From positions 1-64,000 of the forward strand of contig CAVSUY010000002.1 of assembly GCA_963731035.1 (NCBI GenBank): a stretch of 64,000 nt of DNA. Direction: 5' to 3'. Shown piece by piece: positions 16,760 through 26,300 of this stretch (positions are counted from its first letter, which is position 1; each line of letters opens with the position of its first letter). This DNA comes from JAANXG01 sp963731035 (lineage in GTDB: Bacteria > Pseudomonadota > Gammaproteobacteria > Arenicellales > JAANXG01). The translations under genes and the position numbers were made by a program. The notes beneath the pieces are model-generated. The model searched no databases. It saw only the letters and a list, made by a program, of their open reading frames with translations, and was not told the origin of the DNA.

Positions 16760-17622
16760 GATTTGCTCCAGCATCGGATATCTATTTCTTTTAGGAGAAA
16801 TAGCAAGATCCATGCCTATGTGAAGAACCCAATAAATTCAGGGGTTTACACAAGCCACGGTCCGTCTCGTGTCGAAATTTCGCCGCTGGGTCACGACTCG
16901 GTCCCGGTACCGGAGCCGAAAGCGTCAAAAAACCGTCAATCGGCACCCGGCGCCCGACAGGGAGCGTGATTGACCCGAAGCAAGAATCGACGGGTTGCGG
17001 GCTGGAAAACAAATGCCCCGGGGGGTCCGGGGCAAAATGGGGAAAAGCAGGAGGAGTCTTGGGTTGAGTCGGTTGACTGCACCATCGCGCCAAGACTGCC
17101 ACGTAGCCTACCCTCACGCGGCACTCGAGTTTTTGACTTGCATCAAGAATTCAGCGGCCGCCGGGAAATGTTCGATATTTGCCTCGGGAAACATCCCATT
17201 GGCTGCGGTCCTGCTCCCGTTACTCGGCGCTCTCCGGGTTGCCGCGTCGATTACGTTGTATGTGCGGAGCCGGGATACGCCCCGAAGGCCAGGATCGAGT
17301 ACGCGGGAAGGAATCCCGCAACGAAGACCCGGAACACGAGGGCTCGCCTTCAAGAAGGACCACGGAACGTTCCGCCGGCCGCCGCCCATCATATGGCCGC
17401 GCAACGGGAACAGCGCGGTTACGACATCTGCGCAAGTGGTCGGGCGCGGGAGCAAGGCGTCCGACTGGTTGTTGTTGACCTACAATCCTGAAAGGCCGCT
17501 CCGGGATAGGAGACGGGGGTCCGCTTCCCGTGTCGTGACCGCTCGACCACATCCAAAGACGGCCGGAAGAATCTCATCCGCCTGCAAAACTCCAAACATG
17601 TGCTAGGATTTCGAGGAACTAA
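16760..17622. other. 863-bp intergenic region without a recognisable gene
   Basis: Several short ORFs on both strands lack family motifs and SD sites, so none is called. The only structure I see is a 7-bp hairpin GCCCCGG/CCGGGGC (17015-17033). A TAGGAT -10-like hexamer sits shortly before the gene at 17623. The upstream edge probably carries the promoter of the minus-strand gene ending at 16759. Confidence 0.5.
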
Positions 17623-18114
17623 ATGACCTGTTCGCAACACCCGATGATGAATGAACTACTCGCCGCTCAGCGAATCTTCGAAGGTATTTCCGATCAGACC
17701 ATAGGCCTGCTGTGCCGGTCCGGACGAACCCTCTCGTTCAAGAAAGGGGAGGTCCTTCTCGAGGAGGGGGACACGGTGCATAGCCTTTACTGCATCCTAA
17801 AGGGAGAAGTGGATATTCTGCTCCCGGACGACCTCGAGGAGTACGACGACCTCACCCTGGTCAACATGCTCGTGGACGGGGAATGCATCGGCGAGTACAG
17901 CTTCGTGGACGGCCAGCCGGCGTCCGCGACGGTGCGGGCGAACACGGACGTCGAGCTGCTGGAGCTTCCACACGACGCGCTCCACAAGGCCCTGGACGAG
18001 GACAGCGCGCTCCGGGCGCAGATCTACAAGAACCTGCTGGAAAGTCTGGTGGAGCGCCTGCGAAACTCGAACATCTACATAGACTACCTGCGGCGGAGCA
18101 AGACGGCGCACTGA
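17623..18114 (+). CDS. Stand-alone cyclic-nucleotide-binding domain protein
   Basis: This 163-residue protein is a single Crp-type sensory domain: FEGISDQTIGLLCRSGRTLS, KGEVLLEEGDTVHSLYCIL, KGEVDILLPDD, GECIGEYSFVDGQPASATVRA and a C-terminal helix. The phosphate-binding cassette (GEYSFVDGQPASATVRA) is close to the cNMP consensus but lacks an HTH. It could serve as a regulatory subunit for an unknown effector. The ATG at 17623 has AGGA upstream. Confidence 0.78.
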   Translation: MTCSQHPMMNELLAAQRIFEGISDQTIGLLCRSGRTLSFKKGEVLLEEGDTVHSLYCILKGEVDILLPDDLEEYDDLTLVNMLVDGECIGEYSFVDGQPASATVRANTDVELLELPHDALHKALDEDSALRAQIYKNLLESLVERLRNSNIYIDYLRRSKTAH

Positions 18115-18231
18115 GCACCCGGTGGCGTGCCGGGGATGCCCTAGGGACTGCGTGTATACTCGGTTGAGCTCTGCCGCCCGGCGTCGCGGAGCGGCGCCGA
18201 TCCAGATACTGACATCCCGTAACAGACCGCT

Positions 18232-18837
18232 ATGAAACGACTGCACCGACCGGACCTGTTCGGCTGGTCACAATTCAACGAAGATCGCAATATCGATTTT
18301 CACAGCGTCTTGTGGACCCGCCCGGAAGGCAACGTGATGATCGACCCCCTGCCTTTGTCGCCGCACGACCGGAAGCATTTGGCGGAACTCGGCGGGGTCT
18401 CCGTCATTATCATCACCAATTCCGACCACGTCAGGGACGCCGAATCGATTTCCACCGAGTACGGCGCCGAGGTATACGGACCGGCCGGCGAGCGCGATTC
18501 GTTCCCTATCCACTGCGGGCGCTGGCTGGAGGACGGGGACCGGGTGATGCCCGGACTGGATGTGCTGGTCGTCGACGGCTCCAAGACGCCGGGCGAACTG
18601 GCGTTGGTCCTGGAAGGTTCCACCTTGATCACCGGAGATCTCATTCGCGCCCACGAAGGCGGCCGCTTGTGCCTGCTTCCGGATCCTAAGCTTAGCGACA
18701 AGACCGCCGCCATCGCCTCCGTCAGACGGCTGGTCGGTCTCGGCGGCATCGATGCGGTATTGACCGGCGACGGATGGCCCGTGTTCCACGCCGGGGACGC
18801 CCGCCTGCGGGAGCTCATTGCAGATGCGGAGGTATAG
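18232..18837 (+). CDS. MBL-fold hydrolase-like protein with degenerate metal site
   Basis: This 201-residue protein resembles the metallo-beta-lactamase fold (WSQFNEDRNIDFHSVLW, NVMIDPLPLSPHD, GVSVIIITNSDHVRDAESI, TLITGDLIRAHEGG, VLTGDGWPVFHAG). The usual HxHxDH is replaced by ITNSDHVRDA, so the canonical dimetal site is incomplete; Asp in TGD and a late His remain. The substrate is unknown. It is 15 bp upstream of the MscS gene, probably in one transcript. Confidence 0.68.
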   Translation: MKRLHRPDLFGWSQFNEDRNIDFHSVLWTRPEGNVMIDPLPLSPHDRKHLAELGGVSVIIITNSDHVRDAESISTEYGAEVYGPAGERDSFPIHCGRWLEDGDRVMPGLDVLVVDGSKTPGELALVLEGSTLITGDLIRAHEGGRLCLLPDPKLSDKTAAIASVRRLVGLGGIDAVLTGDGWPVFHAGDARLRELIADAEV

Positions 18838-18852
18838 GCGGGGCGCTGAACA

Positions 18853-19971
18853 ATGATCAAAGACTTCATTTCGTGGAGCAGCGACATCGGCCTCCGTTCA
18901 TGGATGGTCGAGGTGTTCGTGATTGTCTTCGTTACGCTGTTGCTCGGCCTGGTGTCCCAGGTCGTCCTGAAGCGCCTCTACGAAAGACTCAAGCGCACGC
19001 GAACCGCCTGGGACCACTCTCTGGTGGAAGCACTGGCAAGACCACTGCAGGTGTTGATCTGGCTGGTCGGCCTGAGCTTCGCCGTGGCGGCGGCGGGGCG
19101 GAATTCCGACAGCGCGCTTCTGAACGCCGTGGGCTCGCTTCGGGAAGTGGGGGTGATCGTGATCCTCGCCTGGTTCCTGATGCGCTTCATCAGGCGGGGC
19201 GAGCAAATCATCCTCTCCCAGGCGTCCGGAAAAGGGAAGACAGTGGACTACACCGCAGTCGACGCCATTGGCAAATTGCTGCGACTCACGGTGGCGATCA
19301 CGGCGGTACTGGTGGCGCTTCAGACCCTGGGCTTCAGCATCGCGGGGGTGCTGACTTTCGGTGGTGTCGGAGGGATCGCCGTGGGGTTCGCCGCCCGCGA
19401 CCTGCTGGCGAACTTCTTCGGCGGACTCATGGTGTACATGGACCGGCCGTTTTCGGTGGGAGACTGGATCCGTTCACCGGACAGGAACATCGAGGGCACC
19501 GTGGAGGAGATCGGCTGGCGTATCACACGCATCCGGACGTTCGACAGTCGTCCCCTGTACGTTCCCAACTCGACATTCGCCACTATCGCCCTGGAGAATC
19601 CTTCCCGGATGCGGAGCCGGCGTATATTCGAGACCGTGGGTATCCGTTACGACGATGCCGACCGGATCAAGGACATCGTCGCGAACGTCAAGTCCATGCT
19701 GACGAGCCACGACGGCATCGACCACAACCAAACCCTGATCGTGAACTTCAATGCATTTGCGTCATCATCAATGGACTTTTTCATGTATTGCTTCACGACG
19801 ACATCCGCCTGGGTGGAATTCCATGAAATAAAACAGGACGTGCTGCTCAGGACTCTCGATATCATCGAAGCCCACGGAGCACAATGTGCTTTCCCCACAT
19901 CCACCGTTCACTTGTTCCAGGAGCCCGTGCCGCCCACTGAAGCAGGTTCCGGGGAAGGGCCCAGGGGATAA
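18853..19971 (+). CDS. MscS-family mechanosensitive ion channel
   Basis: This 372-residue membrane protein has about four to five N-terminal hydrophobic segments (residues 18-40, 75-95, 97-115, 135-175), then the pore helix region GGVGGIAVGFAARDLLANFF and GLMVYMDRPFSVGDWIRSPD, and the MscS beta domain (EEIGWRITRIRTFDSRPLYV). The C-terminal domain includes FMYCFTTTSAWVEFHEIKQD. These channels release solutes on hypo-osmotic shock. It ends 5 bp before family A copy 3. Confidence 0.92.
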   Translation: MIKDFISWSSDIGLRSWMVEVFVIVFVTLLLGLVSQVVLKRLYERLKRTRTAWDHSLVEALARPLQVLIWLVGLSFAVAAAGRNSDSALLNAVGSLREVGVIVILAWFLMRFIRRGEQIILSQASGKGKTVDYTAVDAIGKLLRLTVAITAVLVALQTLGFSIAGVLTFGGVGGIAVGFAARDLLANFFGGLMVYMDRPFSVGDWIRSPDRNIEGTVEEIGWRITRIRTFDSRPLYVPNSTFATIALENPSRMRSRRIFETVGIRYDDADRIKDIVANVKSMLTSHDGIDHNQTLIVNFNAFASSSMDFFMYCFTTTSAWVEFHEIKQDVLLRTLDIIEAHGAQCAFPTSTVHLFQEPVPPTEAGSGEGPRG

Positions 19972-19975
19972 CGGA

Positions 19976-20190
19976 CTAGTGTACCCTGCCAGAAATGATG
20001 CAAATCATTTCAGACTGGGATGACGGTGGCCCCGATCCGCAAACGGGGGCCGCCGGGGTCTTTTTCAGTCGCTCCCAGATACTCGCTTGGTGAAAAGGAC
20101 CCCGGCGACGCCCTTTCGATGCTCTATTCAACAATCCAACCCGGATCGGCAAGCCGCCGATAAGTTGCCGACTGTTTGACAGGCTCCTAG
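19976..20190 (-). repeat. Family A CTAG-bounded palindromic element, copy 3 (inverted)
   Basis: This 215-bp copy is inverted relative to copies 1, 2 and 4. It starts CTAGTGTACCCTGCCAG and ends TGACAGGCTCCTAG, with GGCCGCCGGGGTCTTTTTC and a diverged complement inside. It sits between the convergent mscS-like gene and hspQ. The right-hand CTAG (20187-20190) supplies the TAG stop of hspQ. Confidence 0.85.
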
Positions 20191-20513
20191 TGACCCATGT
20201 GGTCGCGCGCCCGATAGCGCCCGCTGGCGTCGCGCACGAAGAACTCGTCTATTTGGGGATGCTCGATGGGTTCTCCCGAATGGTCCGGAAGGAGATTCTG
20301 CTCGGAAACGTAGGCCACGTAGGCGGATTCCTGGTTTTCCGCCAGCAGATGATAAAAGGGCTGGTCCTTGACAGGACGAACGTCCTCGGGAATGGACTGG
20401 TACCATTCCTCGGTGTTGCTGAACTCCGGATCGACGTCGAAAATCACGCCACGGAACGGGTAGACGCGATGACGTACGATCTGGCCGATCGTATATTTTG
20501 CGGTTCGGATCAT
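20187..20513 (-). CDS. hspQ: Heat shock protein HspQ
   Basis: This 108-residue protein has the HspQ family layout: KYTIGQIVRHRVYPFRGVIF, DVDPEFSNTEEWYQSIPEDV, RPVKDQPFYHLLAEN and AYVAYVSEQNLLPD. In enterics HspQ modulates Lon-dependent proteolysis and binds hemimethylated oriC DNA. The frame is open upstream to 20654, but ATG 20513 matches the family start. Its TAG stop lies in the CTAG end of repeat A copy 3. It neighbours two Hsp20 genes. Confidence 0.93.
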   Translation of the reverse strand: MIRTAKYTIGQIVRHRVYPFRGVIFDVDPEFSNTEEWYQSIPEDVRPVKDQPFYHLLAENQESAYVAYVSEQNLLPDHSGEPIEHPQIDEFFVRDASGRYRARDHMGH

Positions 20514-20718
20514 GAAACGCGTCGCCTGTTGGTTTCTCTGACTATAGGGAGCCCCGCCGGTCAATGCAACCAACGAAAAACCGCCTCCTGCCTGCGACTG
20601 TCGGACTCCCTGGCGGGGCCGGGTTTGGCCGGGGTGGCGCTGACGCTCCGTCAACCCGGCCCGACTACTTGCACGCGGAGAGCGGCCGGCGCCCCGCGGG
20701 ACGCCGGCATCCCCGTCA

Positions 20719-21135
20719 TCAACCGACGCTTACCTCGATCTTGCGCGGCTTGGCCTCGGCGCGCTTGGGAATACGCATATTCAACACACCATCTTTGAGC
20801 CGGGCGTCGATCTTGTCCGTATCCAGCTCCGCGCTGAGCGCGAAGCTGCGTCGAAACCGCGTTGTACGCACGTCTGCGTACAACGCTTCCATGTCTTCGG
20901 GCATGTCTATGCGGGCTTCACCTTCTATGGTCAGGACGTCCCTGTTCACCTGGATATCCAGGCGATCCCCGGACACGCCGGGCATGTCGGCCCACATGTG
21001 GATACCCTCGCTATCCTCGTAGATATCGACGTCGGGAGCCAGGACGAACTCCGAGCGCGTTTCGGATTCCCCGGTTTGGGCGGGGCCTTCGGTCTGTTCG
21101 GACTCCCGGGTTGCTACGTCTTGCTGCTCGTTCAT
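20719..21135 (-). CDS. Small heat-shock protein, Hsp20/alpha-crystallin family
   Basis: This 138-residue protein has an alpha-crystallin domain from about residue 35: PDVDIYEDSEGIHMWADMPG, LTIEGEARIDMPEDM, FRRSFALSAELDTDKI and LKDGVLNMRIPKR, with the C-terminal IEV-type anchor (KIEVSVG). It is an ATP-independent holdase. It lies 22 bp downstream of a second Hsp20 gene in the same direction, so they form one operon. Its charged N-terminus (ATRESEQTEGPAQTGESE) is divergent. Confidence 0.92.
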   Translation of the reverse strand: MNEQQDVATRESEQTEGPAQTGESETRSEFVLAPDVDIYEDSEGIHMWADMPGVSGDRLDIQVNRDVLTIEGEARIDMPEDMEALYADVRTTRFRRSFALSAELDTDKIDARLKDGVLNMRIPKRAEAKPRKIEVSVG

Positions 21136-21157
21136 GGCATTACACCTCGCATATCGA

Positions 21158-21604
21158 TTATTCGACTTCTACACGGCGCGGGCGCGCGGACTCTCGCCGC
21201 TGCACCGTCACCTGCAGAATACCGTCGCGGTAGCTGGCACTGATCTTGTCGGGGTCTGTATCCTCCGGCAGGGTCACCACGCGCCGGAACGGGCCGTCGT
21301 GGCGTTCCCGCCGATAGAAAGTCCCTTGTTCCGGCACCTCGATGCGGCGTTCACCACCGATGCTCAGCAGGTTGTTCTCCACCGTCACATTGATCTGCTT
21401 CGGATCGAGACCCGGCGCGAACACGTAAACATCCACCCGGTCGGCCGTAACACCCACGTTAATCGGTGGGAAAGTATCGCGTGCCACTGAGCGAATTCCC
21501 GCGCCGGGCTGACGCCACCGGCCTAGGAGCTCATCCAATTCCCGTTCCAGGCGCCTAAAATGGTTGAACTGATCCGCATTGAGGCTGGTCGACGTACCGA
21601 ACAT
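21158..21604 (-). CDS. Small heat-shock protein, Hsp20/alpha-crystallin family
   Basis: This 148-residue protein has the Hsp20 domain from about residue 45: PPINVGVTADRVDVYVFAPG, IGGERRIEVPEQGTFYRRER, PFRRVVTLPEDTDPDKISAS and YRDGILQVTVQRR, ending RRVEVE. It is the first gene of the Hsp20 pair and has a GGGAGGTA SD. A sigma-32-like promoter lies upstream at 21648-21676. The two paralogues probably co-assemble or divide labour as holdases. Confidence 0.93.
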   Translation of the reverse strand: MFGTSTSLNADQFNHFRRLERELDELLGRWRQPGAGIRSVARDTFPPINVGVTADRVDVYVFAPGLDPKQINVTVENNLLSIGGERRIEVPEQGTFYRRERHDGPFRRVVTLPEDTDPDKISASYRDGILQVTVQRRESARPRRVEVE

Positions 21605-21647
21605 ATCTTGTACCTCCCATTGGCAGGTGTGGTTCGTATGCAGCCTG

Positions 21648-21676
21648 ATATAGGTTCCGGCGCGCGCGGTTTCAAG
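21648..21676 (-). promoter_or_regulatory. Sigma-32-type heat-shock promoter candidate for the Hsp20 pair
   Basis: On the minus strand CTTGAAA (complement of 21670-21676) is followed after 15 bp by CCTATAT (complement of 21648-21654). The -35 fits the sigma-32 consensus well; the -10 is a partial match. It lies about 45 bp upstream of the Hsp20 start codon. Confidence 0.5.
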
Positions 21677-21708
21677 TACTCCGGCAGCGGAGGGAAGAAA
21701 CGACGGGT

Positions 21709-22305
21709 CTAAGAGGCATTCTGAAGATCCTGCAGCAGCCGCGCCGTGATCAGGCGAAGGAGTGTGAATCCGAACTCCGGGTTCTGATAGTGCAGTTCCT
21801 CGATCTTGGTATAGCTCAACGCGTAGACCTCGCAGTCGCTGTCGAACACCGCGGTCGCCATGCGATCCCGGTTCGGGGAAAATAGTCCGATTTCTCCGAT
21901 CACGCTGCCCGCCGTCACCGTCGCACCAAGCTCCAGGAACGATACCTGGCCTTCAGCGAGATAGTACAGACGATCCGCATGGTCACCCTTCTTGAACAGG
22001 GCGTCTCCTTTGCGGTGCCTGGAACGGCTCATGAGCGGCAGCAGGGCGGTGAAGTCCAGATCCTGCGTGGCAGCCTGCTCGACGCGACGTACCATGCGCC
22101 TGATCTGCAGCAGGCGATGGAGATTCAGCGGGAACAGGGTGACATGGAGCAGCAGGACCGGGTAGAGGCCGTTGGCGAATCCGTAGGCCATGAACGCCAC
22201 GTTGCTGGTGATCGCCACCAACCGCAGTGGAATCATCGTTTTCATGTAGAACGACGCGAAAACGAGCAAAGATGCCACATAACCGAGCATCTCGGCGATA
22301 TTCAT
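21709..22305 (-). CDS. Membrane protein with YgjV-like N-terminus and cyclic-nucleotide-binding domain
   Basis: This 198-residue protein has about three hydrophobic segments within residues 5-65 (MLGYVASLLVFASFYMKTMI, AFMAYGFANGLYPVLLLHV), which resembles the short YgjV/LAB_N-like membrane module. The C-terminal half is a cNMP-binding fold: KGDALFKKGDHADRLYYLAE, GQVSFLELGA, GSVIGEIGLFSPNRDRMATA. It may couple a membrane state to a small-molecule signal. It lies upstream of, and in the same direction as, the Hsp20 pair. Confidence 0.75.
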   Translation of the reverse strand: MNIAEMLGYVASLLVFASFYMKTMIPLRLVAITSNVAFMAYGFANGLYPVLLLHVTLFPLNLHRLLQIRRMVRRVEQAATQDLDFTALLPLMSRSRHRKGDALFKKGDHADRLYYLAEGQVSFLELGATVTAGSVIGEIGLFSPNRDRMATAVFDSDCEVYALSYTKIEELHYQNPEFGFTLLRLITARLLQDLQNAS

Positions 22306-22467
22306 GGCGATACACCCCCACCGAGCGTGAATTCGGTTGCCGACTCTACACCGCTTTGAGCTGGCCTTCCCTCGCGGGAGCGGGCCGGGCTACGGCTTCG
22401 CGACGGTCCCGCGGCCGGCATCGAGTGTTGTCCCCGGGAGAATCATCGGAACTTGAATCCGCGCTTG

Positions 22468-23223
22468 TCAGGTGTTTCCAACACTTGATCGCAAGCTCCT
22501 CAGAAACCGCCGAATCCGTCGGGCGTTGGTACCGATGTCGCTGACCCCCACGCGCGATGCTGAACGCAGGTCGATGCGCGTGCCACCGCTTACATCGGTG
22601 ACGCGGATCACGATATCGTCCCGGAATCCGAACCAGAACGTCGTGTCCACGGCCTCGATCCGCCCCTGGTCCGGCACGCTGGCCACGATCCGCCATCCCA
22701 TCCCGCGAGCGGTATCCAGCGCAGCGGAGAACACCTTGTCGGGGGCACCGGCGAAGCGAACGGGCTGGATGTCTGGATAGGCAGCGTGCTGCTGCCTGGC
22801 CACCAGTGCGCCGCCGTAGGCTGGACTGTTGCCGCGACCCGCGCGCAGGGCCAGCACGGCCCGGAATTCAGGGGGATTTGCGGTATCCGTCGTGATGTCG
22901 TGGATCGGAGGCACGCTGCGTGCGGCACGTTGCTGACTGAACGGCAGCCAGAAGACGGCTGCACCGATGACCAGACCCACGAAAGCGAGCCAGAACCCCT
23001 TGCGCGGTGAACCTGGACGCGTGTTTATCAACCCCAGGATGCAAACCACCCCTCCAGCGGCACCCCCATACGCCGCCCAGCGCAGCAAGGCAAACGCCTC
23101 GCGCAGGGACAGGAGATCAAAGCGGTAGGCCGGGCCCGCCAGCGCGCCGTCCACGGTCGCCGCCAGGGCCACTAGAAAACCGCATACGGCGAGGATGGAG
23201 AAAGATCTGGTCGTGTCGGTCAT
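22468..23223 (-). CDS. DUF1499 family membrane protein
   Basis: This 251-residue protein has about three N-terminal membrane segments (residues 10-32, 48-72, 84-104) and a C-terminal DUF1499 domain: PPIHDITTDTANPPEF, AALDTARGMGWRIVAS, GRIEAVDTTFWFGFRDDIVI and IDLRSASRVGVSDIG. The function of DUF1499 proteins is not known. The ATG at 23223 was preferred over 23250 because it gives a typical MTDTTRSF cytoplasmic start. It is divergent from the cheB/cheR fusion. Confidence 0.8.
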   Translation of the reverse strand: MTDTTRSFSILAVCGFLVALAATVDGALAGPAYRFDLLSLREAFALLRWAAYGGAAGGVVCILGLINTRPGSPRKGFWLAFVGLVIGAAVFWLPFSQQRAARSVPPIHDITTDTANPPEFRAVLALRAGRGNSPAYGGALVARQQHAAYPDIQPVRFAGAPDKVFSAALDTARGMGWRIVASVPDQGRIEAVDTTFWFGFRDDIVIRVTDVSGGTRIDLRSASRVGVSDIGTNARRIRRFLRSLRSSVGNT

Positions 23224-23382
23224 GACTCGTTCCCACGGCGCTCGTGGCATTCCATTATAGTAGTCCGTGCCCGGTGTATTCGATTCGTTCAGCGACGGGG
23301 CTTTTGGGACGAACGGGAGAATCGTTTAGTATGCCACTACTTGCGGGCAACGGCCGCATGGTATCGTGGTCATCGACGAGCT

Positions 23383-26300
23383 ATGGCAAAACGAAAAAAA
23401 CGCACTTCCAAGCCGGGATCAGACCCGAAAAAGGGCTCCGAAACCACGCTTCGCAAGCGTTCCGGGGGCAAGTCCGTGCCGGAAAAAGCCCGGAAAGCCA
23501 AGGCCAGCAAGGAGACCGGCGAAGTAGCACAAGACGCAGCGGCTACACAGCGGCAGCGGACCGCCTTCCCCATTGTGGCCGTCGGCGCCTCCGCCGGCGG
23601 CATGGAGGCGTTTTGCCAGGTTCTCGAGCGGCTGCCCGTGAACACGGGAATGGCCTTCGTCTTCATCCAACACCTCCATCCGACTTACGAAAGCGCCCTG
23701 GCCGAAATCCTGGGCCGTGAAACCACCATGCCGGTGACCGAGGTCAAGGGCGACATGGCTGTGCAGCCCAACCACGTCTACGTGATGCCACCCAGCGCTT
23801 ATCTCGGCATCCAGCACGGGACACTCCGGTTGCTGCCGCGGCCCGCGGCCCACGAACGGCACCTGCCGATCGATCAGTTCTTCCGGTTCCTGGCCGCGGA
23901 CCGCGGCAGCGGCGCGATCGGGGTGGTGCTTTCGGGTACCGGGTCGGATGGCGTACTGGGCCTGAAGGCGATCAAGGCGCAAGGCGGCATCACCTTTGCC
24001 CAAGACGAGGATTCGGCGAAATACGATGGCATGCCCCACAGCGCCATATCGTCGGGTTCGGTGGATTTTGTGCTGTCACCGGGGCGAATCGCCGCCGAGC
24101 TCGAGTACGTCGCGAGTCATCCCCTGGTGATTCAGGAGCGGGCCGAGGGGGCGCCGGAAGCGCTGCCGGCGGGCGCCGGAAGCCTGGACAGCATCTTTAT
24201 GCTGATCCGCCGGCGTACCGGCCATGATTTCACGTACTACAAGCCGACCACCATACAGCGTCGAATCCGGCGGCGCATGGTGCTGCACAAGCTGGAGCGT
24301 CTCGAGGATTACGTACGTTATCTGAAGGATAATCAGTTGGAGATCGACGCGTTATTCCACGACATCCTGATCAATGTCACGGACTTCTTCCGGGACCCGG
24401 AGATATTCGAGCTGCTGGCCGAGAAAGTGTTTCCCGCGATCATGTCCAAACGGCCGTCCGACCAGCCCGTGCGTATCTGGATCCCCGGCTGCTCCAGCGG
24501 CGAGGAGGCTTACTCGATAGCCATGACGCTCCTGGAATTCCTCGGCCACCGGCGCACGCCCGCGCCCATCCAGATTTTCGCGACCGATATTGACGAGGTC
24601 GCCATCAACCGGGCCCGTGCCGGGATATATCCGGAGAATATCGTCCAGGACGTCACCCCCGAACGGCTGCGGCGGTTTTTCGCCCCGGTCGAGGGTGGCT
24701 ACCAGATCAACAAGACGATCCGCGACATGTGCGTGTTCGCCGAGCACAACGTGACCAAGGATCCGCCGTTCTCCCGCTTGGATCTGATCAGCTGCCGCAA
24801 CCTGCTGATCTATCTCGGCATCGCCCTGCAGCGTCGCGTCATGCGAACCTTCCACTACGCACTGAATCCCAACGGCTTCCTGCTGCTGGGCACCGCCGAG
24901 AGCACCGGCGAGTTCGGCGAGCTCTTCCGGGCCGTGGACGCCAAAGCCCGGATCTACGGCAAGAAGATGGTGGCCTTGCCGGTGAACGTGGAGTTCGGCA
25001 TGTCGGAGCAATCCCCCGACACGCCAAGTTATGCCGCGGCTCGACTCCCTCCGGCGCTCACCGGGAACCCCGGCAGTTCGCTGGACATCCAGAAGGAGGC
25101 GGACCGGATCCTCATGAGACGCTACACGCCGGCGGGAGTGGTGATCAACGAAAACATGGAAATACTGTCCTTCCGCGGACGCACCGGGCCTTACCTGGAA
25201 CCCACTCCGGGCGAAGCCAGCCTCAAACTGCTGAAGATGGCGCGCGAGGAGCTGATGGTGGGGCTCAACGCCGCGGTACGCGAATCCATGAGCACCCGTT
25301 CGTCCGCCCTGCGTCACGATATCCTTCTCAAGGCCAACGGAGGAACCCACCACATCGATATCGAGGTTACGCCCCTGGCGGTGCCTGCCATGCAGGACCG
25401 CTGTTACCTGGTAGTGTTCAGGGAGCTGTCGCCGATAACGGTCCTGGAAAGCAAGCCGGCGGCAGGTAAAGCGAAAACCGGCGGCCAGAAGACCGATGAG
25501 GTGAAGCGCTTGGAACAGGAGCTGGCCGCCACCAACGAGTACCTGCAGTCGGTAGTCGAGCAGAAGGAAACCAACAACGAGGAGTTGCGCTCTGCCAACG
25601 AGGAAGTCCAGTCCAGCAACGAGGAGCTGCAGAGCATCAACGAGGAGCTGGAGACGGCCAAAGAGGAGCTTCAATCGACCAACGAGGAGCTGGCCACGGT
25701 CAACGACGAGCTGGAAAGCCGCAATGCCGAGCTTACGCGGGTGAACAACGACCTGACCAATCTGATTGCCAGCGTCGATCTTCCCATCCTGATCGTGGGA
25801 CAGGACCTGCGTATTCGCCGTTTCACGCCCCGATGCGAGAAACTGCTGAACCTGATCGCCACCGACGTGGGGCGACCCATCAGCGACATCAAGCCAAACA
25901 TCGAAGTGCCCGGTTTCGGTGAGATCCTGAAGGCGGCCATCGACCGTATGCAGATACAGGAGCTTGACATAGAGGATTCATCCGGACACTGGTACTCGGT
26001 GCGGGTGCATCCCTACAGGACTGTTGACAACAGGATCGACGGCGCGGTCGCCGTATTCGTCGATACCCACGCCATGATGGAAGCTTTCGAGGGCGCCAGA
26101 GCCGCCAGGGACTATGCCGAGGCGGTCGTCACCGCGGTCCGTTATCCCATGCTGGTGCTGGACGCCAACCTGCGGGTGGTTTCCGCCAGCGCCGCATATC
26201 TGCAGACATTCCAGGTCACCGACAAGGAGACCCGCGAAAACCTGGTGTACCGCCTGGGCAATGGCCAGTGGGCCATTCCTAAGTTACGGCAGCTGCTGGA

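Noticed and set aside
16970..17606. Two overlapping ORFs in the 863-bp gap
   Set aside because: They have no SD, no domains and biased low-complexity composition, and they run in competing frames.
24352..25674. 440-codon minus-strand ORF
   Set aside because: It is a shadow of the CheB-CheR-PAS fusion, with leucine-rich low-complexity translation from the coiled-coil repeats.
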